Assembly: GCA_018268785.1 (NCBI GenBank) | Contig: JAFDVY010000006.1 | Coordinates: 1 to 64,000, forward strand | From: Acidobacteriota bacterium | Lineage (GTDB): Bacteria > Acidobacteriota > Terriglobia > Acidiferrales > UBA7541 | Length of the DNA: 64,000 nucleotides | Direction: 5' to 3' | In this document: positions 44,856-52,952 of the stretch, one piece after another | How the letters are laid out: the number at the start of each line of letters is the position of its first letter | Numbering within the stretch: the stretch's first letter is position 1 | Position numbers and translations under genes: made by a program | The notes under the pieces: model-generated | The model's input: the letters and a program-made list of their open reading frames with translations, nothing else | What the model was told of the DNA's origin: nothing | Database searches by the model: none

Positions 44856-47129
44856 ATGGTGCAGATTGGCGTCGAAGACGTAGGCCGTCGTGGATTCCTC
44901 AAGGGAATGTTAGGCACGGGCGCTTTTGTGCTGGGCGTTCATATCCTGGGTGGCTGCGGGCCGAGCAACACTACGACAGCCCAGGCTGCTGCCGGATTAA
45001 AAGGGCCGTTCTCCCCGAATATTTGGCTGGCCATTGACACGGACGGAACTGTTTACGTGATTGCGCATCGAAGCGAAATGGGAAGCGGGAGCCGCACTGC
45101 TGTGCCGCGAATTGCCGCCGATGAACTGGACGCGGACTGGAATCGGGTGAAGATCGTGCAAGCGGTCGGCGACGAAAAATATGGAGATCAGGATACGGAT
45201 GGCTCTCACTCGGTGCGCGGTTCTTTCGACGCGATGCGGGAAGCGGGAGCGACGGCGCGATTGATGTTGGTGCGGGCGGCGGCAAAGCAATGGGGCGTGC
45301 CGGAGGGCGAATGCTCGACGGATTTGCACACGGTGGTTCACAAAGCGAGCGGAAAAAAACTGGGTTACGGGGAACTCGCCAGTGCAGCGGCGAAAATTGC
45401 GGTTCCAAAAAAGGAAGAGCTCAAGCTGAAGCAGAAAAGCGAATGGCGCTACATCGGCAAGGGCACGCCAAGCTATGACTTGAAGGAAATGGTGACCGGC
45501 AAAGCGGGATACGGGATCGACGGGCACATAGACGGCATGTTGTACGCAAACGTGGCGCATCCGCCGGTCCTTGGAAGCACCGTGAAGTCTGTGGACGATT
45601 CGGGAACGCTGGCCGTGAAGGGCGTGAAGAAGACAAAAGTGCTGGACACTTTCAAAGGCCCGGTGATGTTTCAGGCGCTGGGCGGCGTAGCCGTGATTGC
45701 GGACAACACGTGGGCGGCGATCGAGGGCAAAAAGAAACTGAAGGTTGAGTGGAACGAAAGCGACCACAAGGGCTATTCCTCGGAGGAATATCGAAAAGAG
45801 CTGACGGCGACTTCCCGGAAGCCCGCGAAAGTTGTACGCGAAATCGGCAATGTGGACGCTGCATTCGCCAAGGGCGGAAAAATTGTCGAGGCGGACTATT
45901 ACGCGCCAATGCTCGCGCACGCTTCGATGGAACCGCCGGCGGCATTGGCAAGTTACAAAGACGGGAAAGCGGAAGTATGGGCAGCGACCCAGAACCCCCA
46001 GGGGGCACGTGAGGCGGTTGCGGCCGCTCTGGGGCTGAAGAAGGACGCAGTGACAGTGAATGTGACGCTCCTGGGCGGCGGTTTCGGACGCAAGTCTTTT
46101 CCGGATTTTGCCGTCGAAGCGGCCGTGCTTTCAAAAGACACCGGAAAGCCGGTCAAAGTGACCTGGACGCGAGAAGACGATATCCAGTTCGACTGTTTTC
46201 ATTCGTGCGCGGCAATGTATTTGAAAGCGGCTCTGGGCAAAGACGGCAAGCCGACAGCATGGTTGCAACGGAGCACGTTTCCGCCGATCGCTTCCACGTT
46301 CGATGACAAGACGCAGGTTGCGGACGCCGGCGAAATTGGCCTGGGCTGGAGCGATCTGCCGTATGCGATTCCGAATCATCGTGCGGAAAATGGCGCTGCG
46401 CCGCCGCACGTTCGAATCGGCTGGCTGCGCAGCGTCTGCAACGTGTTCCACGCGTTTGCCGAACATTCGTTCGCGGACGAACTCGCCCACGCGGCGGGAA
46501 AAGATCCGCGCGAATATATCCTTGCCCTGCTGGGACCGGATCGAAAAATCCCAAAGGAAGAGCTGGCAAAAGATTACACAAACTACGATGGCGACTACGC
46601 GCAATATCCGATTGATACGGCACGCTTTCGGCGCGTAGTGGAAATTGCAACAGAGAACGCCGGATGGGGCAAAAGGAAAAATGGAAATGGATTCGGCATG
46701 GGTCTCGCGATGCACCGCAGCTTTTTGACCTATGCCGCAACCGTAGTCCAGGTGGAAGTAGGCAAAGACGGCAAAGTGAAAATCGGGCGAGTGGACACCG
46801 CAGTGGACGCGGGAACAATTGTGAATCCGGAAATGGCGCGCCAACAATTCGAAGGCGCGGCGACGTTCAGCACGAGCATTGCGCTCTATGGCGAAATCAC
46901 CGCGAAGAATGGCGTAATTCAACAATCCAACTTTGACGGCTACAAGATGGCGCGCATGAACGAGTATCCGCGTGAAACGCATGTGCACCTGGTGGAGAGC
47001 GACGCGCCGCCAGCGGGAATCGGCGAGCCTGGTGTTCCTCCATTTACTCCGGCCCTGTGCAACGCGATTTTTGCCGCCACAGGGAAACGCCACCGCGAAT
47101 TGCCGCTGTCCAAAGCGGGATTGGCGTAG
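44856..47129 (+). CDS. Tat-exported molybdopterin hydroxylase large subunit (IorB-like)
   Basis: This 757-aa protein starts with a twin-arginine signal (VGRRGFLKGMLGTGAFVLG) that ends in a lipobox-like LGGC, so it is probably a Tat-exported lipoprotein. It belongs to the xanthine-dehydrogenase family, isoquinoline 1-oxidoreductase beta-subunit branch. Conserved elements include ATQNPQGAREAVAAALGL, VTLLGGGFGRKSFPDFAVEA, VKVTWTREDDIQFD and the late VGIGEPGVPPFTPAL (as GIGEPGVPPFTPAL), which carries the active-site Glu. The usual partner, a small 2Fe-2S subunit, is not adjacent. The gene for it may be elsewhere. The molybdopterin cytosine dinucleotide cofactor is implied by family. The oxidised substrate is unknown. 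Confidence 0.92.
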   Translation: MVQIGVEDVGRRGFLKGMLGTGAFVLGVHILGGCGPSNTTTAQAAAGLKGPFSPNIWLAIDTDGTVYVIAHRSEMGSGSRTAVPRIAADELDADWNRVKIVQAVGDEKYGDQDTDGSHSVRGSFDAMREAGATARLMLVRAAAKQWGVPEGECSTDLHTVVHKASGKKLGYGELASAAAKIAVPKKEELKLKQKSEWRYIGKGTPSYDLKEMVTGKAGYGIDGHIDGMLYANVAHPPVLGSTVKSVDDSGTLAVKGVKKTKVLDTFKGPVMFQALGGVAVIADNTWAAIEGKKKLKVEWNESDHKGYSSEEYRKELTATSRKPAKVVREIGNVDAAFAKGGKIVEADYYAPMLAHASMEPPAALASYKDGKAEVWAATQNPQGAREAVAAALGLKKDAVTVNVTLLGGGFGRKSFPDFAVEAAVLSKDTGKPVKVTWTREDDIQFDCFHSCAAMYLKAALGKDGKPTAWLQRSTFPPIASTFDDKTQVADAGEIGLGWSDLPYAIPNHRAENGAAPPHVRIGWLRSVCNVFHAFAEHSFADELAHAAGKDPREYILALLGPDRKIPKEELAKDYTNYDGDYAQYPIDTARFRRVVEIATENAGWGKRKNGNGFGMGLAMHRSFLTYAATVVQVEVGKDGKVKIGRVDTAVDAGTIVNPEMARQQFEGAATFSTSIALYGEITAKNGVIQQSNFDGYKMARMNEYPRETHVHLVESDAPPAGIGEPGVPPFTPALCNAIFAATGKRHRELPLSKAGLA

Positions 47130-47156
47130 AATTCGCGCCAGAGGAATGAGAAAATT

Positions 47157-47172
47157 CCGGCCTGACGGCCGG
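47157..47172. repeat. Hairpin downstream of the hydroxylase gene
   Basis: CCGGCC and GGCCGG enclose TGAC in a perfect 6-bp stem. It lies between the IorB-like stop and the start of the next gene. Form and TGA-type loop resemble the REP-like cores at 34070. Confidence 0.45.
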
Positions 47173-47193
47173 TGCTGCACTGCCCGGCCACGG

Positions 47194-49731
47194 GTGGGCG
47201 AATTGTTCAAACGACTGGTTGTTTTCTTGTGTGCACTGCTGTGCGCAGGATTTCCCGCGCTGGGACAGCGGCGGCCGGTGCTGCCGCAAATCAAACTTCC
47301 CCATCCTTACTACTATCGCGAACTGTATTTGCCGCAACTAACGAGTGGTCCGAGCAGCCTGGCGTGGGCGCCGGATTCGAAGGAGCTGGTGTTTTCGATG
47401 GCCGGTTCGCTCTGGCGGCAAAAGATGGATTCGCGGGAAGCGGTACAACTGACGGACGGGCCCGGCTACGACTATCAGCCGGATTGGTCGCCGGATGGAA
47501 AGAGCGTGATTTACACGTCGTATCAAAAAGATGCGATGGAATTGTGGCTTGTGGACACGACAAGTGGGAAGACAACGCAACTAACTACTAGCGGCGCAGT
47601 GAATCTGGAACCGCGCTGGTCGCCGGATGGGAAGAAAATTGTATTTGTTTCGACGCAATTCAATGGGCGGTTTCACATTTTTCGCGCGGACTTCTCCGGC
47701 GGGAAGTTGGAAAACGTGGTGCGGCTCACAGGCGAATCAAAGAGCGATCTGCCGCGATATTACTACAGCGCCTACAACACGGAGATCAATCCCGTCTGGA
47801 CTCGCGATAGCAAAGAGATTTTATTCGTTTCGAATCGCGGCCACATACATGGCACTGGCGGATTTTGGCGCATGAGGGCGGAGCCCGGCGCAGAGGCGCG
47901 CGAAATTCACTATGAAGAGACAAACTGGAAAGCGCGCCCGGATTTCTCTCCCGATGGTTCGCGGATGGTTTACAGCTCGTACCTGGGGCGGCAGTGGCAC
48001 AACTTATGGGTGATGCCGGCAAACGGCGGCGACGCGTTTCCTATCTCGTATGGAAATTGGGACGAAACGTGCGTTCGCTGGTCGCCCGACGGAGGGCAGC
48101 TTGCATTTATTTCGAATCGCGACGGCGGGACAAAAATAGTAGTCCAAGAAGCAGTCGGTGGCATGCGTTATGAAATGGCCACTGAGATCCGCAAATATCT
48201 TTATCCGAGAAAAACGCTCACGATTTGGGCCAAGAGCGAAACTGATTCCGATGTGCCAGCAAGAATCTCGCTCACCGATTCGGCAGGGCGTTCTTACGCT
48301 CCGGATGACGCCTGGATCTATGCGGACGATGGATTTGACCGTAGCGAGCGCGCATTTGAACGCCACTACTTTCAGGGAGGCGGAGAAGTCAGCGTACCGG
48401 CCGGCCCGATCACAATCGAAGTAAGTCGCGGATATGGATACAAACCCGAGCGGTTGATTGTTGATTCGAGCAAGGTCCAATCCGACATCGAAATCAAATT
48501 GAAAAAACTCGGCCGCATTGATCCTGGAGAAGGCGAATGGGTGGGCAGCGATCTGCATGTTCACCAAAATTACGGCGGAACCTACAGGAACGACCGCGCA
48601 ACGTTGATAAAACAGGCTGAAGCGGAAGGACTGGACATTGTCAACAATCTGGTCGTAAACAAGGAGCAGCGATTCCCGGACTTGATTCGCGCAGCGGAAC
48701 CCGACACTCCGACGGATCCCGAAACGCTTGTGATTGCCGGGCAGGAATTTCACACAAGCTACTGGGGCCATCGCGGTCTGCTGAATATGAAGGACCGCCT
48801 CCTTCTGCCTGGATACGCGGGATATCCAAACACTGCTGCAGCGAGCCTGTTTCCGATGAACGCCGATGTTTACGACATGGCGCATGATCTGGGAGCCATA
48901 GTCGGCGCCGTGCATCCGTTTGACGAGGAACCGGACCCCTTTGCCAACCCGCCGCAAAAAATGACCGACGAATTGCCAGTGGATGTTGCTCTCGGGAAAT
49001 TGGACTATCTCGAAGTCGTGGGGTTCAGCGATCACAAAGCGACAGCAGCCGTTTGGTACCGGCTTCTGAATCTGGGATTCCACATTCCCGCTGGAGCCGG
49101 TACCGATGCGACGGCAAATTACGCCGCGCCGATCCGCGGAATGGTGGGAATGGATCGCGTCTACGCGTGGGTTCCCGCTTGGCCGCTGACTTTGGGAATG
49201 TGGATGAATGGTTTGCGGCATGGACATACTTTCGCCACGAATGGTCCGCTAATCAATTTCACCCTGGGAAAAGAAATGGTCGGAAACGAGTTGAAATTGC
49301 CTGGCCCGGGAGATGCCGTTTCATTCACGGCTCATTTGCGATCTGTGGTGCCCATGGATCATTTGGAAATCGTATGCAACGGAAAAGTTGCGAAGAATCT
49401 CCCTTTGGATGGAAAACGGGACGCGGCCGACTTCACCGGGGCGATTCCCGTCCCGGAGAGCGGGTGGTGCGTGCTTCGCACATGGAGCGAAAAACCGGAA
49501 TATCCGGTAATGGACAGCTATGCGTACGCCACAACAAGCCCCGTATACATCACGGTCGGAAACAAGAAGCCAAACTCTCCTGACGATGCAAACTATTTTG
49601 CCGCATGGATTCAACGAACGATCGAGGTAACGGAAAAATATCCCGACTGGAATTCCGCCGCCGAAAAAGATCTCGTATTGAGGCGTTTGCATGAAGCAAA
49701 GAAAGTCTACGAGGATTTGGAGCAGAAATAG
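47194..49731 (+). CDS. Exported TolB-type beta-propeller fused to a CehA/McbA-like PHP metallohydrolase
   Basis: The start is uncertain: GTG 47194 gives 845 aa and a hydrophobic segment (ELFKRLVVFLCALLCAGFPA). A TTG at 47203 is equally possible. The N-terminal half has repeated WD40-like blades with WSPDG (YQPDWSPDGKSVIYTS, LEPRWSPDGKKIVFVS, ARPDFSPDGSRMVYSS). The C-terminal half shows metal-binding motifs of PHP-type enzymes (GSDLHVHQNYGGTYRND, VIAGQEFHTSYWGHRG, VGAVHPFDEEPDP, FHIPAGAGTDATANYA). CehA/McbA members hydrolyse esters or carbamates. The fused propeller could bind a polymer or partner in the periplasm. The length is long for CehA alone. Confidence 0.87.
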   Translation: MGELFKRLVVFLCALLCAGFPALGQRRPVLPQIKLPHPYYYRELYLPQLTSGPSSLAWAPDSKELVFSMAGSLWRQKMDSREAVQLTDGPGYDYQPDWSPDGKSVIYTSYQKDAMELWLVDTTSGKTTQLTTSGAVNLEPRWSPDGKKIVFVSTQFNGRFHIFRADFSGGKLENVVRLTGESKSDLPRYYYSAYNTEINPVWTRDSKEILFVSNRGHIHGTGGFWRMRAEPGAEAREIHYEETNWKARPDFSPDGSRMVYSSYLGRQWHNLWVMPANGGDAFPISYGNWDETCVRWSPDGGQLAFISNRDGGTKIVVQEAVGGMRYEMATEIRKYLYPRKTLTIWAKSETDSDVPARISLTDSAGRSYAPDDAWIYADDGFDRSERAFERHYFQGGGEVSVPAGPITIEVSRGYGYKPERLIVDSSKVQSDIEIKLKKLGRIDPGEGEWVGSDLHVHQNYGGTYRNDRATLIKQAEAEGLDIVNNLVVNKEQRFPDLIRAAEPDTPTDPETLVIAGQEFHTSYWGHRGLLNMKDRLLLPGYAGYPNTAAASLFPMNADVYDMAHDLGAIVGAVHPFDEEPDPFANPPQKMTDELPVDVALGKLDYLEVVGFSDHKATAAVWYRLLNLGFHIPAGAGTDATANYAAPIRGMVGMDRVYAWVPAWPLTLGMWMNGLRHGHTFATNGPLINFTLGKEMVGNELKLPGPGDAVSFTAHLRSVVPMDHLEIVCNGKVAKNLPLDGKRDAADFTGAIPVPESGWCVLRTWSEKPEYPVMDSYAYATTSPVYITVGNKKPNSPDDANYFAAWIQRTIEVTEKYPDWNSAAEKDLVLRRLHEAKKVYEDLEQK

Positions 49732-49946
49732 TTGTAGTGGACTTTCTATAGATAGAGGATAGAATTCAAGGACGGGCGGTGGTTCACGGGACAAATGCTT
49801 CGTCCGCGACGAGTGAGCAAGCTTTTCCGGAGCAAGGCAGTTCGCAGTGCAGCGCAGAGCAAAACACGGCGCGGCGCTCATTCCTTCCTGTTGCTAGATA
49901 AATCGGTTTACTACTGGAGATTTTGCACGTCCGGGAGGGCGCAACG

Positions 49947-51128
49947 ATGATTTTGGGTGTGCCACGCGAGAGCTATCCCGGCGAACGGCGGGTGGCGATT
50001 GTGCCCGGGGTGATTGCCGCCCTCGCAAAAGCTGGCATCGAAGTAGTCGTTCAAGCAGGCGCTGGAGTCGAAGCCGGCTATCCGGATCGCGAATATACGG
50101 ACAAGGGCGCCAAACTAGCGCCGGATCGAACCGAAGTTTTCCGCGCTGCGGACATTGTCGCTCAGGTATTGTGCCACGGCTCGAATGACTTGACCGGCAA
50201 AGCGGATTTGCCTTTGATGCGGAGCGGGCAAGCGATCGTTGGATTCCTCCGGCCCATGGGCAAACTGGAAGATCTGCAGGATCTCGCAAAAACGGGTGCA
50301 ATTTCGTTTGCCGTGGAATTGATGCCGCGTACAACGCGCGCTCAGAGCATGGATGCCCTTTCCTCGATGGGCACAATCTGTGGGTACAAAGCGGTAGTGA
50401 TGGCCGCCGACACTTTGCCGCGCATTTTCCCCATGCTGACCACCGCGGCGGGAACGATTACGCCCGGCCGGGTCTTCATCATTGGAGCGGGCGTGGCCGG
50501 ACTTCAGGCAATCGCTACGGCGCGTCGCTTGGGCGCTGTGGCTTCAGCCTACGACATGCGGCCCGCGGCGAAAGAGCAGGTGCAGAGCCTGGGCGGGCGT
50601 TTTGTCGAGCTGCCGATTGAAGCGAAAGACGCACAAGACGCGCGGGGATATGCAACAGCGCAAGGCGAAGAGTTTTACAAAAAACAGCGTGAATTGTTGG
50701 GCAAAGCTGTAGCCGGAAGCGACGTCGTGATTACCGCGGCCGTGATTCCAGGAAAAAAATCTCCGGTACTGGTAACGAAAGAAATGGTAGCGCAAATGGC
50801 GCCGGGATCGGTGATTGTGGATTTGGCCGCCGAGCGCGGAGGGAATTGCGAGCTGACACAAGCGGGGAAGATTGTAAGGGAACATGGCGTAACGATCATT
50901 GGGCAGCTCAACCTGGCTAGTTCCGTTCCCTATCATGCAAGCCAGATGTATGCGAAAAATATTTCGGCGTTTCTCCTGAATCTGGTGAAAGACGGGAAAC
51001 TGCAGATCAACGAGAAAGACGAAATACACCGCGAAACGCTGCTGACTCAGGGCGGCGAAATCGTAAACGCACGGGTTCGCGAATTCCTTGGATTGAAACC
51101 GCTAACGGCGGAAGCGGGGGTGAAATAG
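49947..51128 (+). CDS. pntAA: NAD(P) transhydrogenase subunit alpha, soluble domain I
   Basis: From ATG 49947, with GGGAGGG upstream, this encodes 393 aa of the alanine dehydrogenase/PNT fold. NAD-binding motifs are VFIIGAGVAGLQAIATARRL (about 177-196) and VASAYDMRPAAKEQ. The N-terminal domain begins MILGVPRESYPGERRVAIVP. This is domain I of the proton-pumping transhydrogenase, which passes hydride from NADH to NADP+ across the membrane and supplies NADPH. Split alpha subunits (PntAA, PntAB, PntB) are known in several bacteria. The three genes are tightly packed: 2 nt, then a 4-bp overlap. Confidence 0.95.
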   Translation: MILGVPRESYPGERRVAIVPGVIAALAKAGIEVVVQAGAGVEAGYPDREYTDKGAKLAPDRTEVFRAADIVAQVLCHGSNDLTGKADLPLMRSGQAIVGFLRPMGKLEDLQDLAKTGAISFAVELMPRTTRAQSMDALSSMGTICGYKAVVMAADTLPRIFPMLTTAAGTITPGRVFIIGAGVAGLQAIATARRLGAVASAYDMRPAAKEQVQSLGGRFVELPIEAKDAQDARGYATAQGEEFYKKQRELLGKAVAGSDVVITAAVIPGKKSPVLVTKEMVAQMAPGSVIVDLAAERGGNCELTQAGKIVREHGVTIIGQLNLASSVPYHASQMYAKNISAFLLNLVKDGKLQINEKDEIHRETLLTQGGEIVNARVREFLGLKPLTAEAGVK

Positions 51129-51130
51129 GC

Positions 51131-51427
51131 GTGAAGATCGATTTGCTGTCGAGTCTGTACGTATTCATGCTGGCTGCGTTTATCGGATTTGAAGTGATCA
51201 AACGAATCACGCCGCTCCTGCACACTCCCCTGATGTCCCTCACCAACGCGCTGGACGCGATTGCCGTGGTTGGCGCAATCCTTCTGGCCGGAGAGCACAA
51301 GACAACTTTTGCCGCCATTTTGGGGACGATCGCGATTGTCTCCGCTACGAGCAACATCGTGGGCGGATTTCTGATTACGGATCGCATGCTGAGAATGTTC
51401 AAGCCGAGCGGAGCGAAAAAAGCATGA
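51131..51427 (+). CDS. pntAB: NAD(P) transhydrogenase subunit alpha, membrane part
   Basis: This 98-aa protein begins GTG-KIDLLSSLYVFMLAAF. Three hydrophobic segments (LYVFMLAAFIGFEV, NALDAIAVVGAILLAG, FAAILGTIAIVSATSNIVGG) match the short membrane alpha2 subunit. FEVIKRITPLLHTPLMSLTNA is conserved. With PntB it forms the proton channel. It lies 2 nt downstream of pntAA and overlaps pntB by 4 bp. Confidence 0.93.
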   Translation: MKIDLLSSLYVFMLAAFIGFEVIKRITPLLHTPLMSLTNALDAIAVVGAILLAGEHKTTFAAILGTIAIVSATSNIVGGFLITDRMLRMFKPSGAKKA

Positions 51428-52824
51428 ATGGGTTTGCCGGAAGCGATCTGCTGATCGAAGTTGCTTACTTGATCGCTACGGCGCTCTTCATTTTTTCATT
51501 GATGTGGATGAGTTCGCCGACGACCGCGCGGCGCGGCGTATTTGCCGGCGAATTGGGCATGATTCTGGCGATTGCAGGCACGCTTCTGCATCGCGGGATT
51601 GTGGATTACAAACTCATTGTCATTGCGCTCGTGCTGGGCACAATCATTGGTATTCCGCTGGGCAAAGTGCAAATGACGGCTGTGCCCCAGCGGACCGCAC
51701 TGAGCCACTCTTTTGGCGCACTCTGCGTAACGCTGGTCGGCACGGCCGAGTTTTATTTGCCGCGCGAAGTGCCCATGACCCGCTTCATGATGGGCGTGCT
51801 CTGCATGGAAGTGATCCTCGGCGCGCTGACCATCACAGGCAGCCTGATGGCCGCTGGAAAGCTGCAGGAATGGTTGCCGCAACGGCCAATCACGTACAAA
51901 GGGCAAAATTTCGTCAATCTTGGACTTCTCGGCGTCGCCGTTGTCGTCGCAATCGTTCTTGTCATTCATCCGGAGCGCACTCATCTCTTCCCTGTCATCG
52001 TGGGGATTCCGCTTGTGTTCGGCGTGATGATGATTGTTCCCATCGGCGGAGCGGACATGCCAACCGTGATTTCGCTGCTCAACTCTTATGCCGGGCTTTC
52101 CGCGGCGGCGATGGGATTCGTGTTGAACAGCAAGCTGCTGATCGTCGCGGGCTCTTTGGACGGAGCATCGGGTTTCATATTGTCCGTGAACATGTCGAAA
52201 GCGATGAACCGCTCATTTTCGAACGTGTTGTTTGGTGCGTTTGGGCAAGAGCAAACCGCGGCGACCGGCACAGCCGAAGCAAAGCCCGTGCGCAGTGCCA
52301 CCGCGGAAGAAGCTGCAGCCATTCTTTCCGCGGCAAACAAGGTGGTGATCGTTCCCGGGTACGGGATGGCCGTGGCGCAAGCTCAGCACAAAGTGCGCGA
52401 ACTCTTCGACGCGCTGTCAAAGCGCGGCGTAGATGTAAAGTTCGGAATTCATCCCGTAGCGGGGCGCATGCCGGGTCATATGAACGTCCTTCTGGCAGAG
52501 GCGGACATCCCTTACGACAAATTGCTCGACATGGATGAAATCAATGGAGATTTTCCGCAGACGGACGTGGCTCTGATTATTGGCGCGAACGACGTGACAA
52601 ACCCGGCCGCCAGAAACGAGCCAAGTAGCCCGATTTACGGAATGCCGATTCTCGACGTGGACAAAGCACGGACTGTGATGGTGATCAAGCGCGGTATGGG
52701 AGCGGGGTTTGCCGGCATTGAAAACCCGCTCTATTTCCTGGATCGCACGCTCATGCTGTTCGGCGATGCGAAGGGCTTTGTAGGAAATATCGTACGGGAA
52801 TTGAGCGGCGGAAGTGGTCACTAA
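51424..52824 (+). CDS. pntB: NAD(P) transhydrogenase subunit beta
   Basis: This 466-aa subunit has about nine membrane helices, then the NADP-binding domain III (about 290-466). Domain III motifs are VVIVPGYGMAVAQAQHKVRE, FGIHPVAGRMPGHMNVLLAE, ADIPYDKL, DEINGDFPQTDVALIIGAND and VIKRGMGAGFAGIENPL. In the membrane part, VPQRTALSHSFGALCVTLVG and GADMPTVISLLNSYAGLSAA are conserved. It completes the proton-translocating enzyme. The overlap with pntAB indicates translational coupling. Confidence 0.96.
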   Translation: MNGFAGSDLLIEVAYLIATALFIFSLMWMSSPTTARRGVFAGELGMILAIAGTLLHRGIVDYKLIVIALVLGTIIGIPLGKVQMTAVPQRTALSHSFGALCVTLVGTAEFYLPREVPMTRFMMGVLCMEVILGALTITGSLMAAGKLQEWLPQRPITYKGQNFVNLGLLGVAVVVAIVLVIHPERTHLFPVIVGIPLVFGVMMIVPIGGADMPTVISLLNSYAGLSAAAMGFVLNSKLLIVAGSLDGASGFILSVNMSKAMNRSFSNVLFGAFGQEQTAATGTAEAKPVRSATAEEAAAILSAANKVVIVPGYGMAVAQAQHKVRELFDALSKRGVDVKFGIHPVAGRMPGHMNVLLAEADIPYDKLLDMDEINGDFPQTDVALIIGANDVTNPAARNEPSSPIYGMPILDVDKARTVMVIKRGMGAGFAGIENPLYFLDRTLMLFGDAKGFVGNIVRELSGGSGH

Positions 52825-52911
52825 GTTGACCGTTTTCTACCCCATTTTCTCGCCATTTTGAACGCCTAGAAAATCAACTAAGTCCTTTCCTTTTCAATAA
52901 GTTGGAGCTAT

Positions 52912-52939
52912 CCTAGCCAGGACGGTCGAGCTGACTAGG
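52912..52939. promoter_or_regulatory. Inverted repeat just upstream of trehalase
   Basis: CCTAGCCAG (52912-52920) and CTGACTAGG (52931-52939) pair at 8 of 9 positions across a 10-nt loop. The arm ends 13 nt before the trehalase ATG. It may be an operator or a hairpin that shapes the ribosome site. Confidence 0.35.
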
Positions 52940-52952
52940 AAGGCGCTTTCCG

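Noticed and set aside
46972-47193. N-terminal extension of the beta-propeller/PHP gene
   Set aside because: It overlaps the end of the molybdenum hydroxylase gene in another frame and includes a hairpin; the export segment only begins near 47203.
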